Positions 30,018-38,739 of a stretch of 64,000 bases of DNA are shown here, one piece after another. Position 1 is the stretch's first letter. Every line of letters starts with the position of its first letter. The stretch is taken from positions 1-64,000 of the forward strand of contig OAPG01000015.1 in assembly GCA_900208305.1 (NCBI GenBank), in the 5' to 3' direction. Position numbers and translations under genes: made by a program. This stretch comes from Melanopsichium pennsylvanicum. Taxonomy: Eukaryota > Basidiomycota > Ustilaginomycetes > Ustilaginales. The notes below the pieces were generated by a model, which did no database searches, was not told where the DNA came from, and saw only the letters and a list, made by a program, of their open reading frames with translations.

Positions 30018-33000
30018 CCCCCCCTCGCCGGCCGTACCATATTTATCCCGTTACACGTTCGCATAATGATTGCCTTTGGTACTGGTTTGGTCAACATGTC
30101 CGCCAAATTTTCTTCGGTCCTGATATGCTTGATTTCCAGCGATCCGGATTGCACATTATCCCTAATGAAATGGTACCGAGTATCAATGTGTTTGAGTTTC
30201 CAATGTTTCGCCGCGTCTTTGCTGACTTGGACGCATCCCATGCTATCGGTCAACATTAACGGTTTTTCTTCGGAAACCCCCAAATCTCGCAGCAAATATT
30301 TGAAAAATAATGCCTCCCTCGCCGCGTCTGATGCTGCCACGAATTCTGCTTCCACCGCCGATAGCGACACACATTTCTGTACCTGCGATTTCCAACTGAC
30401 CAAATTCCCGAAAATGAACGTCGTGGATCCTGAGGTACTCCTTCTGTTCGTCGCCCTCTCTGAAGCCCAATTCGCATCTGTGTACGTTGTTATTGGATGC
30501 TTATTTTCCTCTTTATTTTCGTATCGCAAAGTGTTTTCGGCTGTCTGATTTAAATACTTTAATACCTGAATAGCTGCTTCCCAAGCTCCTTCCCTCGGTT
30601 TCGACATGTACCTCGCCAATGACCCAACGGCGAAGCTTATGTCTGGTCGCACTGTATTTGATACCCATAATAGTTGACCAACCAATTCCTGATAATTCTT
30701 CGATTTTTCCCCAATTATTTCTTCTGTTTCTTCTGCGTCCAGTGGGCATATCATTGGTCGCCATGATTTCTCGCCGTTTGGTAGCCACTTACTGATCATT
30801 TTCTTGATGTATGCTGCTAGATCTAGATCGAGGATTTTCTTGTATCTGTCTCTGGTAATTTTTATACCCAAAAATTCGGTTACGGGTCCATTGTCCTCAA
30901 TTTCCCATTTTCGCCTTATGTCGTCTTTTACTTTGTTTACTTCTCGTTTGTCTGGAGAAATTATCAGCATATCGTCAACATAGGTGGTGATAATTACCAT
31001 TTTATCGCCTTGTCCTTTGAGGTAGATGCACGGTGCACAAGGTAGTCCCTTAAAACCTATGTCTTTCAAATGTTGATCCAATATTTTATTCCATTCTCGC
31101 CCAGATTGCTTGAGCCCATAAAGTCCTTTCTTTAATTTGTAAACCTTACCTTCCGGTACTTGTGTAATCTGCGGGGGCTTGAGGTACACCTCGTGATGCA
31201 ATTCTGAGTTCAAGTATGCTTGAACCACATCAATGCAATCAATTTCCCAATCATTGAACGCCGCTATCGCGAGCACAGCTCGTATTGCTTCCATAGGTGC
31301 AACCGGCGCAAATATTTCGTCATAGTCAATTCCTTGCTGTTGTGTGAATCCTCGTGCTACCAGTCTTGCCTTGTATTTTGTTGGTTTCATATTTGCATCC
31401 GTCTTGATCTTGAGTACTAATTTGGAATCAACCAGCCTTACGTTTAATGGTCTGTCAACAATTTCCCATGTCCCTTTCTTTTCTAATCCCTCGACTTCTT
31501 TCATTATCGCTTCTCTCCACTTTTGTGCATCTTCGCGTGCCATCGCCTCTTTGACCGTGGGCATCAAATCTAGCGTCTCTACTTTGGGATTACCGATGAG
31601 AGCGTATTTTCGCCTATCATTTGATGATTTTCTTGCTTTATTCTCGCTTTCATCGATTTTGGCTCCTGTTGACGAATTAGGGATTTCCTCGCGCTGAAGC
31701 TCTTCAGATGGAATCTCCTCCTGAATTTCTCCTTGGTTTTCTGGGAAATCATCATCCACTAGGTGTTTTAGGGCATCCTCGTAATCTTCGTAATTCGCGT
31801 CTTGATCCTCGTATCCTAGATCTGGAATTTCTGCATTGTCAACCGGTGCTTTTGGCGGATAGATTTTTAATGGGAGGAACTCTGTTCTATCTTGCCAACT
31901 TTGTTGTTCGAGGAATTTAGCCGAATTACTCCAGAATAAATCCGGTTTGTAGTTTGGACTGTAAAATAGCCAACTTTTCCTTGTCAGACTGTATCCAAGC
32001 AGTACCGCCGCAACAGCTCGAGCATCGATTTTGCCGTGTTCCCGCCTTCCTTTAGGAATAAATACCCATGCAAGACAACCAAATACCCTGAGTAGTTGGA
32101 CAAATCGATCCGGTTTCCGTTTAAATGCCTTTTCGTACGGTGTGAGTCCATGTTGGTCTGGAGTGAGGTTAATGGTGAAAGCCGCTGCTTGGACTGCAAA
32201 TGGCCACAGGTTTGCTGGTAATTCTCGTTGGCTAAGCAGCGCTCGCACTCTCTCCATGAGTGTGCGATTCATCCTCTCTACACGCCCATTCTGAGTACTG
32301 GTGTATGGCGAGGTCTTTTCCCAAAGAATTCCTTCATTCGCGCTCCATTGATCTGCTAGAGTGCTGGCCCATTCTCCACCATTATCTGACCTGATTCTTT
32401 TGACCTTGTTGCCTGTTTGATTTTCCATGAATTTCGTCCAATTTTGTAGGCACCCGAGTGCATCGCTTTTCTTGAAAATTGGCGTAGCCAATATGTACCC
32501 GCTATGGTCATCAACAGCTACAAGGATGTTCCGATATTCAGATGTCCCTGATAAATCTGTAATTAAATCGACGTGAATTAATCCGAGTACTTCGCTGTCC
32601 CTTTCTCCACTGCCCTTTCCCATTCTTGCCTGTGTGCTTTTGGCAGCGATGCACTCGTGACAATCCAATGAATCTTCAGGGTCCAATTTGACTTCGCTTG
32701 ATTCACTAAATCTCTTGATGATTGCTCTAGCTTTATCTCGGCCTGGGTGGCCGAGCCTTTCGTGCCATAGGTGTTCCTTGGATACTTTTCTGCTCGGTTC
32801 GCGAATTTGCATTTTTTCTGGTAGGCATTCGAATAATTCTTCTGTCTGATGTAGCCCATAATTCTCACGCTGGTTGGTACGAATTTCCAACCAATTTCTC
32901 TCAACATTTTCTTTTACTCCAATAATCACACCATCTGGGAAATAAATCTTTCCTCCTGAATTTTCAAAAATCACTCGTGCACCACTCTCTTTCATCAAGG

Positions 33001-33268
33001 CAATAACAGATAATAATTTTATATTCGCTTTTGGAACATATAATACATTACGCAGGTGAACTTGCATAATGCCTACATGAGCGAATATATCTCCAATTGC
33101 TTTGATCTCCAATGATCCTTCTCCGGCCGTGTGAACTTGGCCTGAAAAAGGTTTTGGGTCAACGAGCAATGAGAAATCATTTACCATATGCATGCTCGCA
33201 CCAGAGTCCACAACCCAAGTATCTGGGTTAATTTCTTTGTGCGAGCTCGTGAGGGTGCACCAAAATTC
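29972..33268 (-). CDS. Copia pol polyprotein
   Basis: Open from just after the gag UAG (33271-33269) to 29972, 1098 codons, with no internal break. Order: protease active site VVDSGAS; GAG-pre-integrase with WHERLGHPG and CHEC; integrase core with VAVDDHSGY, IRSDNGGEW and the catalytic Glu in GRVERMNRT; an acidic linker; RVT_2 reverse transcriptase with YKARLVARGFTQ, LYGLKQ and the YVDD catalytic box; RNase H with TDANWA, SAVEAEF and TDS. It lacks its own ATG near the start, so it must be expressed by reading through UAG from gag. The last codons cross the polypurine tract and end inside the 3' LTR. Confidence 0.93.
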   Translation of the reverse strand, partial: EFWCTLTSSHKEINPDTWVVDSGASMHMVNDFSLLVDPKPFSGQVHTAGEGSLEIKAIGDIFAHVGIMQVHLRNVLYVPKANIKLLSVIALMKESGARVIFENSGGKIYFPDGVIIGVKENVERNWLEIRTNQRENYGLHQTEELFECLPEKMQIREPSRKVSKEHLWHERLGHPGRDKARAIIKRFSESSEVKLDPEDSLDCHECIAAKSTQARMGKGSGERDSEVLGLIHVDLITDLSGTSEYRNILVAVDDHSGYILATPIFKKSDALGCLQNWTKFMENQTGNKVKRIRSDNGGEWASTLADQWSANEGILWEKTSPYTSTQNGRVERMNRTLMERVRALLSQRELPANLWPFAVQAAAFTINLTPDQHGLTPYEKAFKRKPDRFVQLLRVFGCLAWVFIPKGRREHGKIDARAVAAVLLGYSLTRKSWLFYSPNYKPDLFWSNSAKFLEQQSWQDRTEFLPLKIYPPKAPVDNAEIPDLGYEDQDANYEDYEDALKHLVDDDFPENQGEIQEEIPSEELQREEIPNSSTGAKIDESENKARKSSNDRRKYALIGNPKVETLDLMPTVKEAMAREDAQKWREAIMKEVEGLEKKGTWEIVDRPLNVRLVDSKLVLKIKTDANMKPTKYKARLVARGFTQQQGIDYDEIFAPVAPMEAIRAVLAIAAFNDWEIDCIDVVQAYLNSELHHEVYLKPPQITQVPEGKVYKLKKGLYGLKQSGREWNKILDQHLKDIGFKGLPCAPCIYLKGQGDKMVIITTYVDDMLIISPDKREVNKVKDDIRRKWEIEDNGPVTEFLGIKITRDRYKKILDLDLAAYIKKMISKWLPNGEKSWRPMICPLDAEETEEIIGEKSKNYQELVGQLLWVSNTVRPDISFAVGSLARYMSKPREGAWEAAIQVLKYLNQTAENTLRYENKEENKHPITTYTDANWASERATNRRSTSGSTTFIFGNLVSWKSQVQKCVSLSAVEAEFVAASDAAREALFFKYLLRDLGVSEEKPLMLTDSMGCVQVSKDAAKHWKLKHIDTRYHFIRDNVQSGSLEIKHIRTEENLADMLTKPVPKAIIMRTCNGINMVRPARGGVEDIAPTELDGQMN

Positions 33269-34244
33269 CTACTGGCTCGTTTTGGCGTCCGGGGCCGGCT
33301 GGTTGTTTTGTTGCTGGTATGAGCACTGCCTAGCAATGTGCCCAACTTGTCCACAGCTATAACATTTCGGCCTCTCATTAGGCTTACTGGGATCGCGCCG
33401 TCCTTGCCAATAGTAGGGAGTATTGGCCTCCTTGGGACCACTTACATTTGCTGCCCGAGCTTGATAATGGATTGGGTTTCTTCTAACAAATGTACCAGGT
33501 CCGAGTGTCTCGTGCTGGATCTGCTTGGATTCTAAAGCCGTGCAAAGAGCTTTGAACGAGGAAGTCGGATGCATATCTAAGGTTACCTGGTAAATTGGGT
33601 TTCCGTACAGTTGCTGGCGCACGTAATGCGTAAGAGTGTGGTCGATGAACGGATATCCAATTAAGGTTGCCTCGTTGGAAAGGTCCTCGATGTACTTGAT
33701 GTACTTCCTCACATCGTTGTGAAGGACCCTCGCACATACTATTTGATCCAGGATCAATTTAATCCTTTCTTCGTTGTCGACCGTGAGATCTTCTCTGATC
33801 AGCTTCCAGAGCTTTCCAACATGAGCAACTTTTAATCCGATGATTTTGCTCTTGAGCGAGTCGAGTCCATCCTCGCCTCCGGTTTTCATCTTGCTAATGA
33901 TGATTGAACACATCATGTTATCCAAATGTTTATTCCAACCTTCGCTGTTGGGATTTTTCTCGCCTGTAATATATTCGGCGACTCCCTCGAGGGATAACAT
34001 TAGTCGTTCAAAATCTGAATTCCAAAAATCCCCAGTTCTTGCTCGTAAGTTCGCCCAGGCTGCTGAAATGTTTCTGCATGATGATTGGGTCGAGGTTTCG
34101 GATCGGCTGGAAGTCACACTCGTCTTCGAGTTCTTCTTCATCGTCGTTATGAGTGGGGGCGGTGTTCTTGTTTCTTCTTGCTCGAGTTTTCTTAGCTATG
34201 CCTTGAGCCTCGACTGGCATAGTCTGTGGTTCGACGCTGGACAT
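33269..34244 (-). CDS. Copia gag, with a +1 frame break
   Basis: Starts at the ATG at 34244, 76 nt inside the 5' LTR. The first frame covers an acidic N-terminus and stops at 34008. The rest of Gag is in the frame one nucleotide further on, open from 34141 to a UAG at 33271-33269. The switch must lie at about 34020-34045, near a GGGG and TTTTT pair (CTGGGGATTTTT on the minus strand). The second part has the Gag core (FERLMLSLEGVAEYI) and one CCHC zinc knuckle, CYSCGQVGHIARQC, near its end. The break could be a mutation, a homopolymer sequencing error, or +1 recoding. Confidence 0.85.
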
Positions 34245-34299
34245 TTTCTTGGTTCTTGTTTCTTGTTCTTGTTTCTTGTTCTTGTTAGCTCGTCGTTCT

Positions 34300-34319
34300 G
34301 AGCATTCAGACTCTTAATC
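34300..34319 (-). other. Primer-binding site, half tRNA-Lys(CUU) type
   Basis: Directly inside the 5' LTR the minus strand reads GATTAAGAGTCTGAATGC. Its complement, CAGACTCTTAATC, is the anticodon arm of tRNA-Lys(CUU), with CTT flanked by the usual loop bases. Copia-type elements are known to prime from cleaved half-tRNAs using the anticodon arm, classically initiator Met. Confidence 0.7.
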
Positions 34320-34656
34320 AGTTGAAGGTTGTTATTCTTGGTTCTTATTTGCTTGATTTTTCTGACTATTTACATGCTGAATCTTCGGGTTTATATACCT
34401 TCGTCGCGGCCCCCAAAATTCGGCAAAGACAGGGTAATCTTGTCAAGTATCGTTCGCTATACACGTATTACAATATTTCCCTCTTATTAATGTCAGGGGT
34501 TCGAGCCCCCTATTGGGAGCCATGAATGTCAGGGGTTCGAGCCCCCTATTGGGAGCCATCGCCTTCAGTTTCTTCGCTTTGTCCGCATTCAGCTTTATTC
34601 GCCTCATGCCTTAATTCATCTGCCCATCTAATTCGGTCGGCGCAATATCTTCAACT
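34320..34656 (-). repeat. 5' LTR of the Copia element
   Basis: 337 bp, identical by eye to 29681-30017, including the twin tRNA-Lys 3'-half units at 34490-34559. On the minus strand it holds GGTATATAAACC, a TATA box suited to start the genomic RNA. Confidence 0.95.
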
Positions 34657-35097
34657 CAAACCCCCCCCTCCCGAGAAGGCCTTTCCGTCATTGCGCATAC
34701 GGTACTGACGCCCCGAAGCGCCATTGGACTTGCTCATACCCAAAGCGACTTACATCTCGGCCGTGAATCTTTCGATCCTCAAAGCTCAGATCCTCCCTGC
34801 TTCTCCGAGTGTCGCTCGTCTGGTATGTCGCACCATCTGTCACAGAGCTCAACACCGATGACCGCTTTTTTTGTCTTGAACTTATACCTTGATCTGGTCC
34901 TTGAATCCAAGATACCACCTCAAGTCTTCTTCCAGGCTGACCGAATCTGAAAGATTCTGTCGTTCGTTGTCAAGGATGTCGACAATGTCATGCACATCCT
35001 CTAAGATGGGACTGCATTTTTTTTCGTACTTCCGTGCAGCTTCGATAATCATCTCCGCAAGTTCTTCGCCCAGCACAGTGAGACCTCTTTTTTGCAT
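34657..35097 (-). pseudogene. Small host gene cut by the Copia element
   Basis: Model: exon 1 35097-34888 (70 codons), intron 34887-34820, exon 2 34819-34754 (22 codons), intron 34753-34705, exon 3 from 34704. Both introns are GT-AG (68 and 49 nt) and phase 0. Exon 3 runs for 16 codons into the target duplication and hits the LTR; there the frame reads one Ser and a TGA. Beyond the element the same phase continues for 26 codons to a stop at 29595. So an original protein of about 134 aa has lost its last 26 residues. The N-terminus is helical and acidic (EELAEMIIEAARKYEKK; ILEDVHDIVDIL). I do not recognise the family. A TATATATA-like box lies at about 35229-35238, some 130 nt before the ATG. 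Confidence 0.6.
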
Positions 35098-35616
35098 TCG
35101 ACTTATAAGTGAAGATTCAGACGTCCATAATTGGTAAATGCGTGCGCGGGAGGACAGTTTGTAGTATTAGTATGAGATCGTGAGAGTTGTGGTACTAAGA
35201 GTCTTTCAATAGGTTCCACTCACAGGCGTCTATATATGATCGAGGAGTGCGGCGGATCCGCCCACTCAAAGCTGCACAATGCGAATGTACATGTTTTAAG
35301 GAATCTGCATACGGAATGCAAGCAGGAGGCGGAGTCAATGACATGCCAAACCTACACAAGTGTACAATACAGAGCGCTCCGAACACGCTTGATGACAATG
35401 TGTTTATTCCAAGGTGCCCCCGCTCGTTTGACCAAGCTTGGTGTCAGCTGTGTGTTGGCAAGCACGCTACCAGCTACGTCGATACAGCCAGTGCTTGAAC
35501 AGGCATTAGCTTAATCCGAGTGGCAAACACAGGCCATCGTTTATGCAAAAGGCATTCTGTCTACATTGGCTTCCGCGCGACGAGGGAGACTATGCTACAA
35601 TGCTGAGAATGATTAT
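35098..35616. other. Intergenic region
   Basis: Promoter side of the interrupted gene and 3' flank of the SMP-30-like gene. Short plus frames at 35236-35514 are not protein-like. Confidence 0.4.
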
Positions 35617-36795
35617 CTAATCCTGGCCGTTGACGCCAATGATGACCTCCCAAAGTTCATCTTCCGCAAACAGCAGCTGCCTGTACTGACCCTCGTTTAC
35701 CTTGCCAGCCCAGCAAAAGTTGGCTACACCCTTGCCGCCTGGGAGGATAAATTTGCCAATGAGCTTTCCACTACCGTCCTCGTTAGGTCTGTATACATGC
35801 ACACCGTTTCCGTGGCCAGCCCAAACGTTGCCCTGTGTATCGACATGGATGCCATCTGGCACTCCGCTCGTGGACTGTGCAAACACTCGTCGCGATCTCA
35901 CATCGACAGCTGGCAACCCATCCTTTGAGGCCGAGTCGGCATGAACCTGGTAAGAATAAATTAGCGAAGGAGCTGTTTCATCGACGTAAAAGTCACCCAT
36001 CTTGTCGTTACGGTGAAAGCGGAAGCGGCCAGTGTCGGTGGTGATCAAGAGTCCAGAGCCGTCGTTGGAGGGCGAAGGTACAAAGGTGACGCCATTCGGC
36101 TTGACGTAGTTGGACGCATCTAGAAGCTGGACTTGATTTGTCTCTGGGTTCCACACGTAAACGCCGTTGGGAGCGTAGTCAATCTGGTGCGACTTGAAAG
36201 ACTGCTCGACACCATAGTCTGGATCAGTGAAAAAGATACAGCCGGTGGTAGGATGCTTTACTGCATCATTGAGACTTGAGAATGGTTTGCCGTGGTAGTT
36301 CTTGAGTGCCGACGTAGTTTTGTGACTGTTCACATTGTGAATCACAAGAGCTGAAGCGACATTGCGAGCGTCGAGACCCTGCTCGCACCAAAGCAAGCTG
36401 TTGTCGTCCCACACAGTGGCACCGTTGGGCATAGCGAGGTGACTGGGAACATCTTCTATGATCTCTAATGCCGACCAAAGCTTTTCTTGTTGCTCAGAAG
36501 TGAGTTCCGAGAGGATGCCATCTTGGCCCGTGACACTTGTGCTTGATGGCGGGATGTGGCTCAGTGGCACACCGACGATGACGGCGTGCTGACCGTGTTG
36601 ATTATGGGGAAGACGATTCGAGGATATATAGACCTTGTCGTGCTTGGGAAGGTATATGCCGGCCTCGTGGAAAGTTTGCTGGGCCTTTGGATCGACTAGC
36701 AGCTTTCTCATGCTAGCAGAGGTACCAATGAGTCGGTTAAAGTCAGCATCGAGGCTGACGATGCCAACCTGATGTTCGGATTGATCAGGAGACAT
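35617..36795 (-). CDS. SMP-30/gluconolactonase-like hydrolase
   Basis: 392 aa from the ATG at 36795; upstream codons of the open frame are low-quality sequence and look like leader. Members are six-bladed calcium-dependent beta-propellers that open sugar or aromatic lactones. Blade and metal-site signatures are seen in order: MPNGATVWDD, DAVKHPTTGCIFFTDPDYG, YVKPNGVTFVPS with the conserved Asn, LLITTDTGRF, and SGVPDGIHVDTQGNVWAG with the conserved Asp-Gly. It ends KGVANFCWAG and LLFAEDELWEV as in fungal members. No signal peptide, so probably cytosolic. The natural substrate cannot be read from sequence. Confidence 0.88.
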   Translation of the reverse strand: MSPDQSEHQVGIVSLDADFNRLIGTSASMRKLLVDPKAQQTFHEAGIYLPKHDKVYISSNRLPHNQHGQHAVIVGVPLSHIPPSSTSVTGQDGILSELTSEQQEKLWSALEIIEDVPSHLAMPNGATVWDDNSLLWCEQGLDARNVASALVIHNVNSHKTTSALKNYHGKPFSSLNDAVKHPTTGCIFFTDPDYGVEQSFKSHQIDYAPNGVYVWNPETNQVQLLDASNYVKPNGVTFVPSPSNDGSGLLITTDTGRFRFHRNDKMGDFYVDETAPSLIYSYQVHADSASKDGLPAVDVRSRRVFAQSTSGVPDGIHVDTQGNVWAGHGNGVHVYRPNEDGSGKLIGKFILPGGKGVANFCWAGKVNEGQYRQLLFAEDELWEVIIGVNGQD

Positions 36796-38739
36796 GCTGA
36801 AGTGTGGGTGAGAATAGGTTTTACGATAGCCTTGCAAATTTAGATATGAATCGACGTCGACATGGAACGAATGATGTCGAGGAGAAAGACGAATCAGAGT
36901 TAATGGAATTACAGGATGGGAAGAGTGCTTGGACCGAGCGGGCGCGTCAAGCAGAAGCCAAAAATCGAGGTACAGTAAATTAGTGGAGAGAAAGGGAACG
37001 CAGGGACTACCAAAAATACGGGGAAGAAAAGACCTCGCACAGTGTTTGTGCTTGGATGCGTATGGAATTACGAAATTACAGTAGTGTACGATATGCGCAG
37101 GGTGCCTTCCATGCGGACGGTACGAGTCCAAGTACAATATATCGTATGGTACGGTGCGGATGGTGCCGGGATGTCAACACGACTACGCAGGAGAAGCGGA
37201 CCGGAGTGCTGTAGATTCAACTCGGCTGTAACTGGTTTCGGTACGATTTTTCGGCCATACGGATGAGCGGTCCGGTTGATTCACAGGAAGGAAAACAAAT
37301 CTTGTTTTAACATTATTCTTATACAACCACCACGCGAGCTGTGACGCGTTTTAGCTACCCAATTCACACATGAGGCGAGCTTGATGTACAGTATGCAGAC
37401 ACTTATTTTATCTAAATGAATACAGTACATGAACGTGTCTCAGAATTGGCCATTGATACAAGAAATCGAAATCTTAAATAAAAGGTGGCGGGCGGTGAGT
37501 CTAACATGACGCGACGTGGAGTCGGCGGAACAGCAGCCAAGTCTTTTATGTGCGCCACTTTGGCTGTCAAGTAAATGAAGCAGACATTACTGCGGTATTC
37601 TACAGTAGCAGTATAACAGCATCCAAACACTGCAATAGATACAATATTGTGCAATACTGTACGCATGTATTAATAGTTTCGGTCAGTTGAATCTTGTGAT
37701 CTTGTGATCTTGGACAAGGGACGCGGAGTTCATTGCAGCGCGGGGTCTCCACCGGTCCGCAATGCCAGACTCAGCCAGTGCCGTGCTTTTTCTCCTGCAT
37801 CCACGGAATCAGGTTGTACATGTAAATTTACTGTATCTAAATTTACTGTATCTACATTACACTGTATTTTGTGCTCATGCTAATCACCAAAACGTTTATG
37901 TTTCACTTGCCCTTGTAGGTATTGAATTTGATGACCACCTACGAATGAGTCTGTGGCCACCATCGCAAATTCTAGCTCCGCATTGTCTCTTTACACTGTT
38001 GTCCCAGTACGCGCTTTTGTCCTCCTCCTGTCCTCCTTCAACCCCGCAAACCGCCGAATGCACACTTCGATTTCGCCTCACACTCTGCCGAGCTGTACAA
38101 ACTATGCTCCACCGCTTCGCATCCGAACTTGTCTCACTCGAGTTGCGTGCTTCTGTCATGCCGGTCAACTGTGCTCCAACTGGTCTAACCCCCGTCGCTC
38201 CGGTTGCTAAGAGGTCCTCCCTCCCTTGCTTTCTTTCTTACGCAGTCGAGCCAACTCTGCCGTAAACCTTTAATCACACCGGTCATGTCTGCTAAACCGG
38301 CCCGAAGTACCGTACCATCCCTGCACCAGCTTTAGATTTCGTCTGTCCCTGTCAATGGAGACATCCACACTCGTCCAATAGCCCTTCTTGTTTCATTTTT
38401 CACCTTCCCCACCTCACACACCCCAACACACTGTCATCCTCCCTTTCATTTCGTCTCTTAGCCTTGGGTTCCGACATTCCCGCGCTCCACGATCAACCCC
38501 ACCTATTACATGCGATTTAGACACCTACGCCTGAGACTGCTTTGGCAACAGAAATTCCGCTTTGCCCGTACTCATCCTCAACCTCCTCCAAAGAAATCTG
38601 TCACATCGGTATAAGACCTCTTCTCTACGACACTAGCTTCCCCTTCACATTCAGCCTTGTTGCAAACTCCACTTCCTATCCCGTCCTCTCTCGTCTTGAG
38701 CACTAGCTTCGACAAAGTTGACGCATATTCTTATCAACA
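36796..38739. other. Long divergent promoter region
   Basis: Nearly 2 kb with no supported gene. The right half (about 38270-38735) is C/T-rich, as is common in leaders of strongly expressed fungal genes, and leads into the sugar-porter ATG. A frame at 37762-38265 overlaps others on both strands and has no recognisable content. Confidence 0.45.

Larger units (their letters stand above)
29681..34656 (-). mobile_element. Full-length Ty1/Copia LTR retrotransposon
   Basis: 4976 bp. The two 337-bp LTRs (29681-30017, 34320-34656) begin AGTTGAAG and end CTTCAACT, an 8-bp inverted terminal repeat, and I find no difference between them. The flanks carry a 5-bp target duplication, CAAAC (29676-29680 and 34657-34661). 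Read on the minus strand the order is 5' LTR, primer site, gag, protease, integrase, reverse transcriptase, RNase H, a GAGGGGGGG polypurine tract directly before the 3' LTR. Integrase before reverse transcriptase defines the Copia (Pseudoviridae) order. Identical LTRs point to a very recent insertion. Two apparent breaks, one frameshift in gag and one UAG between gag and pol, are described below. Confidence 0.97.
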
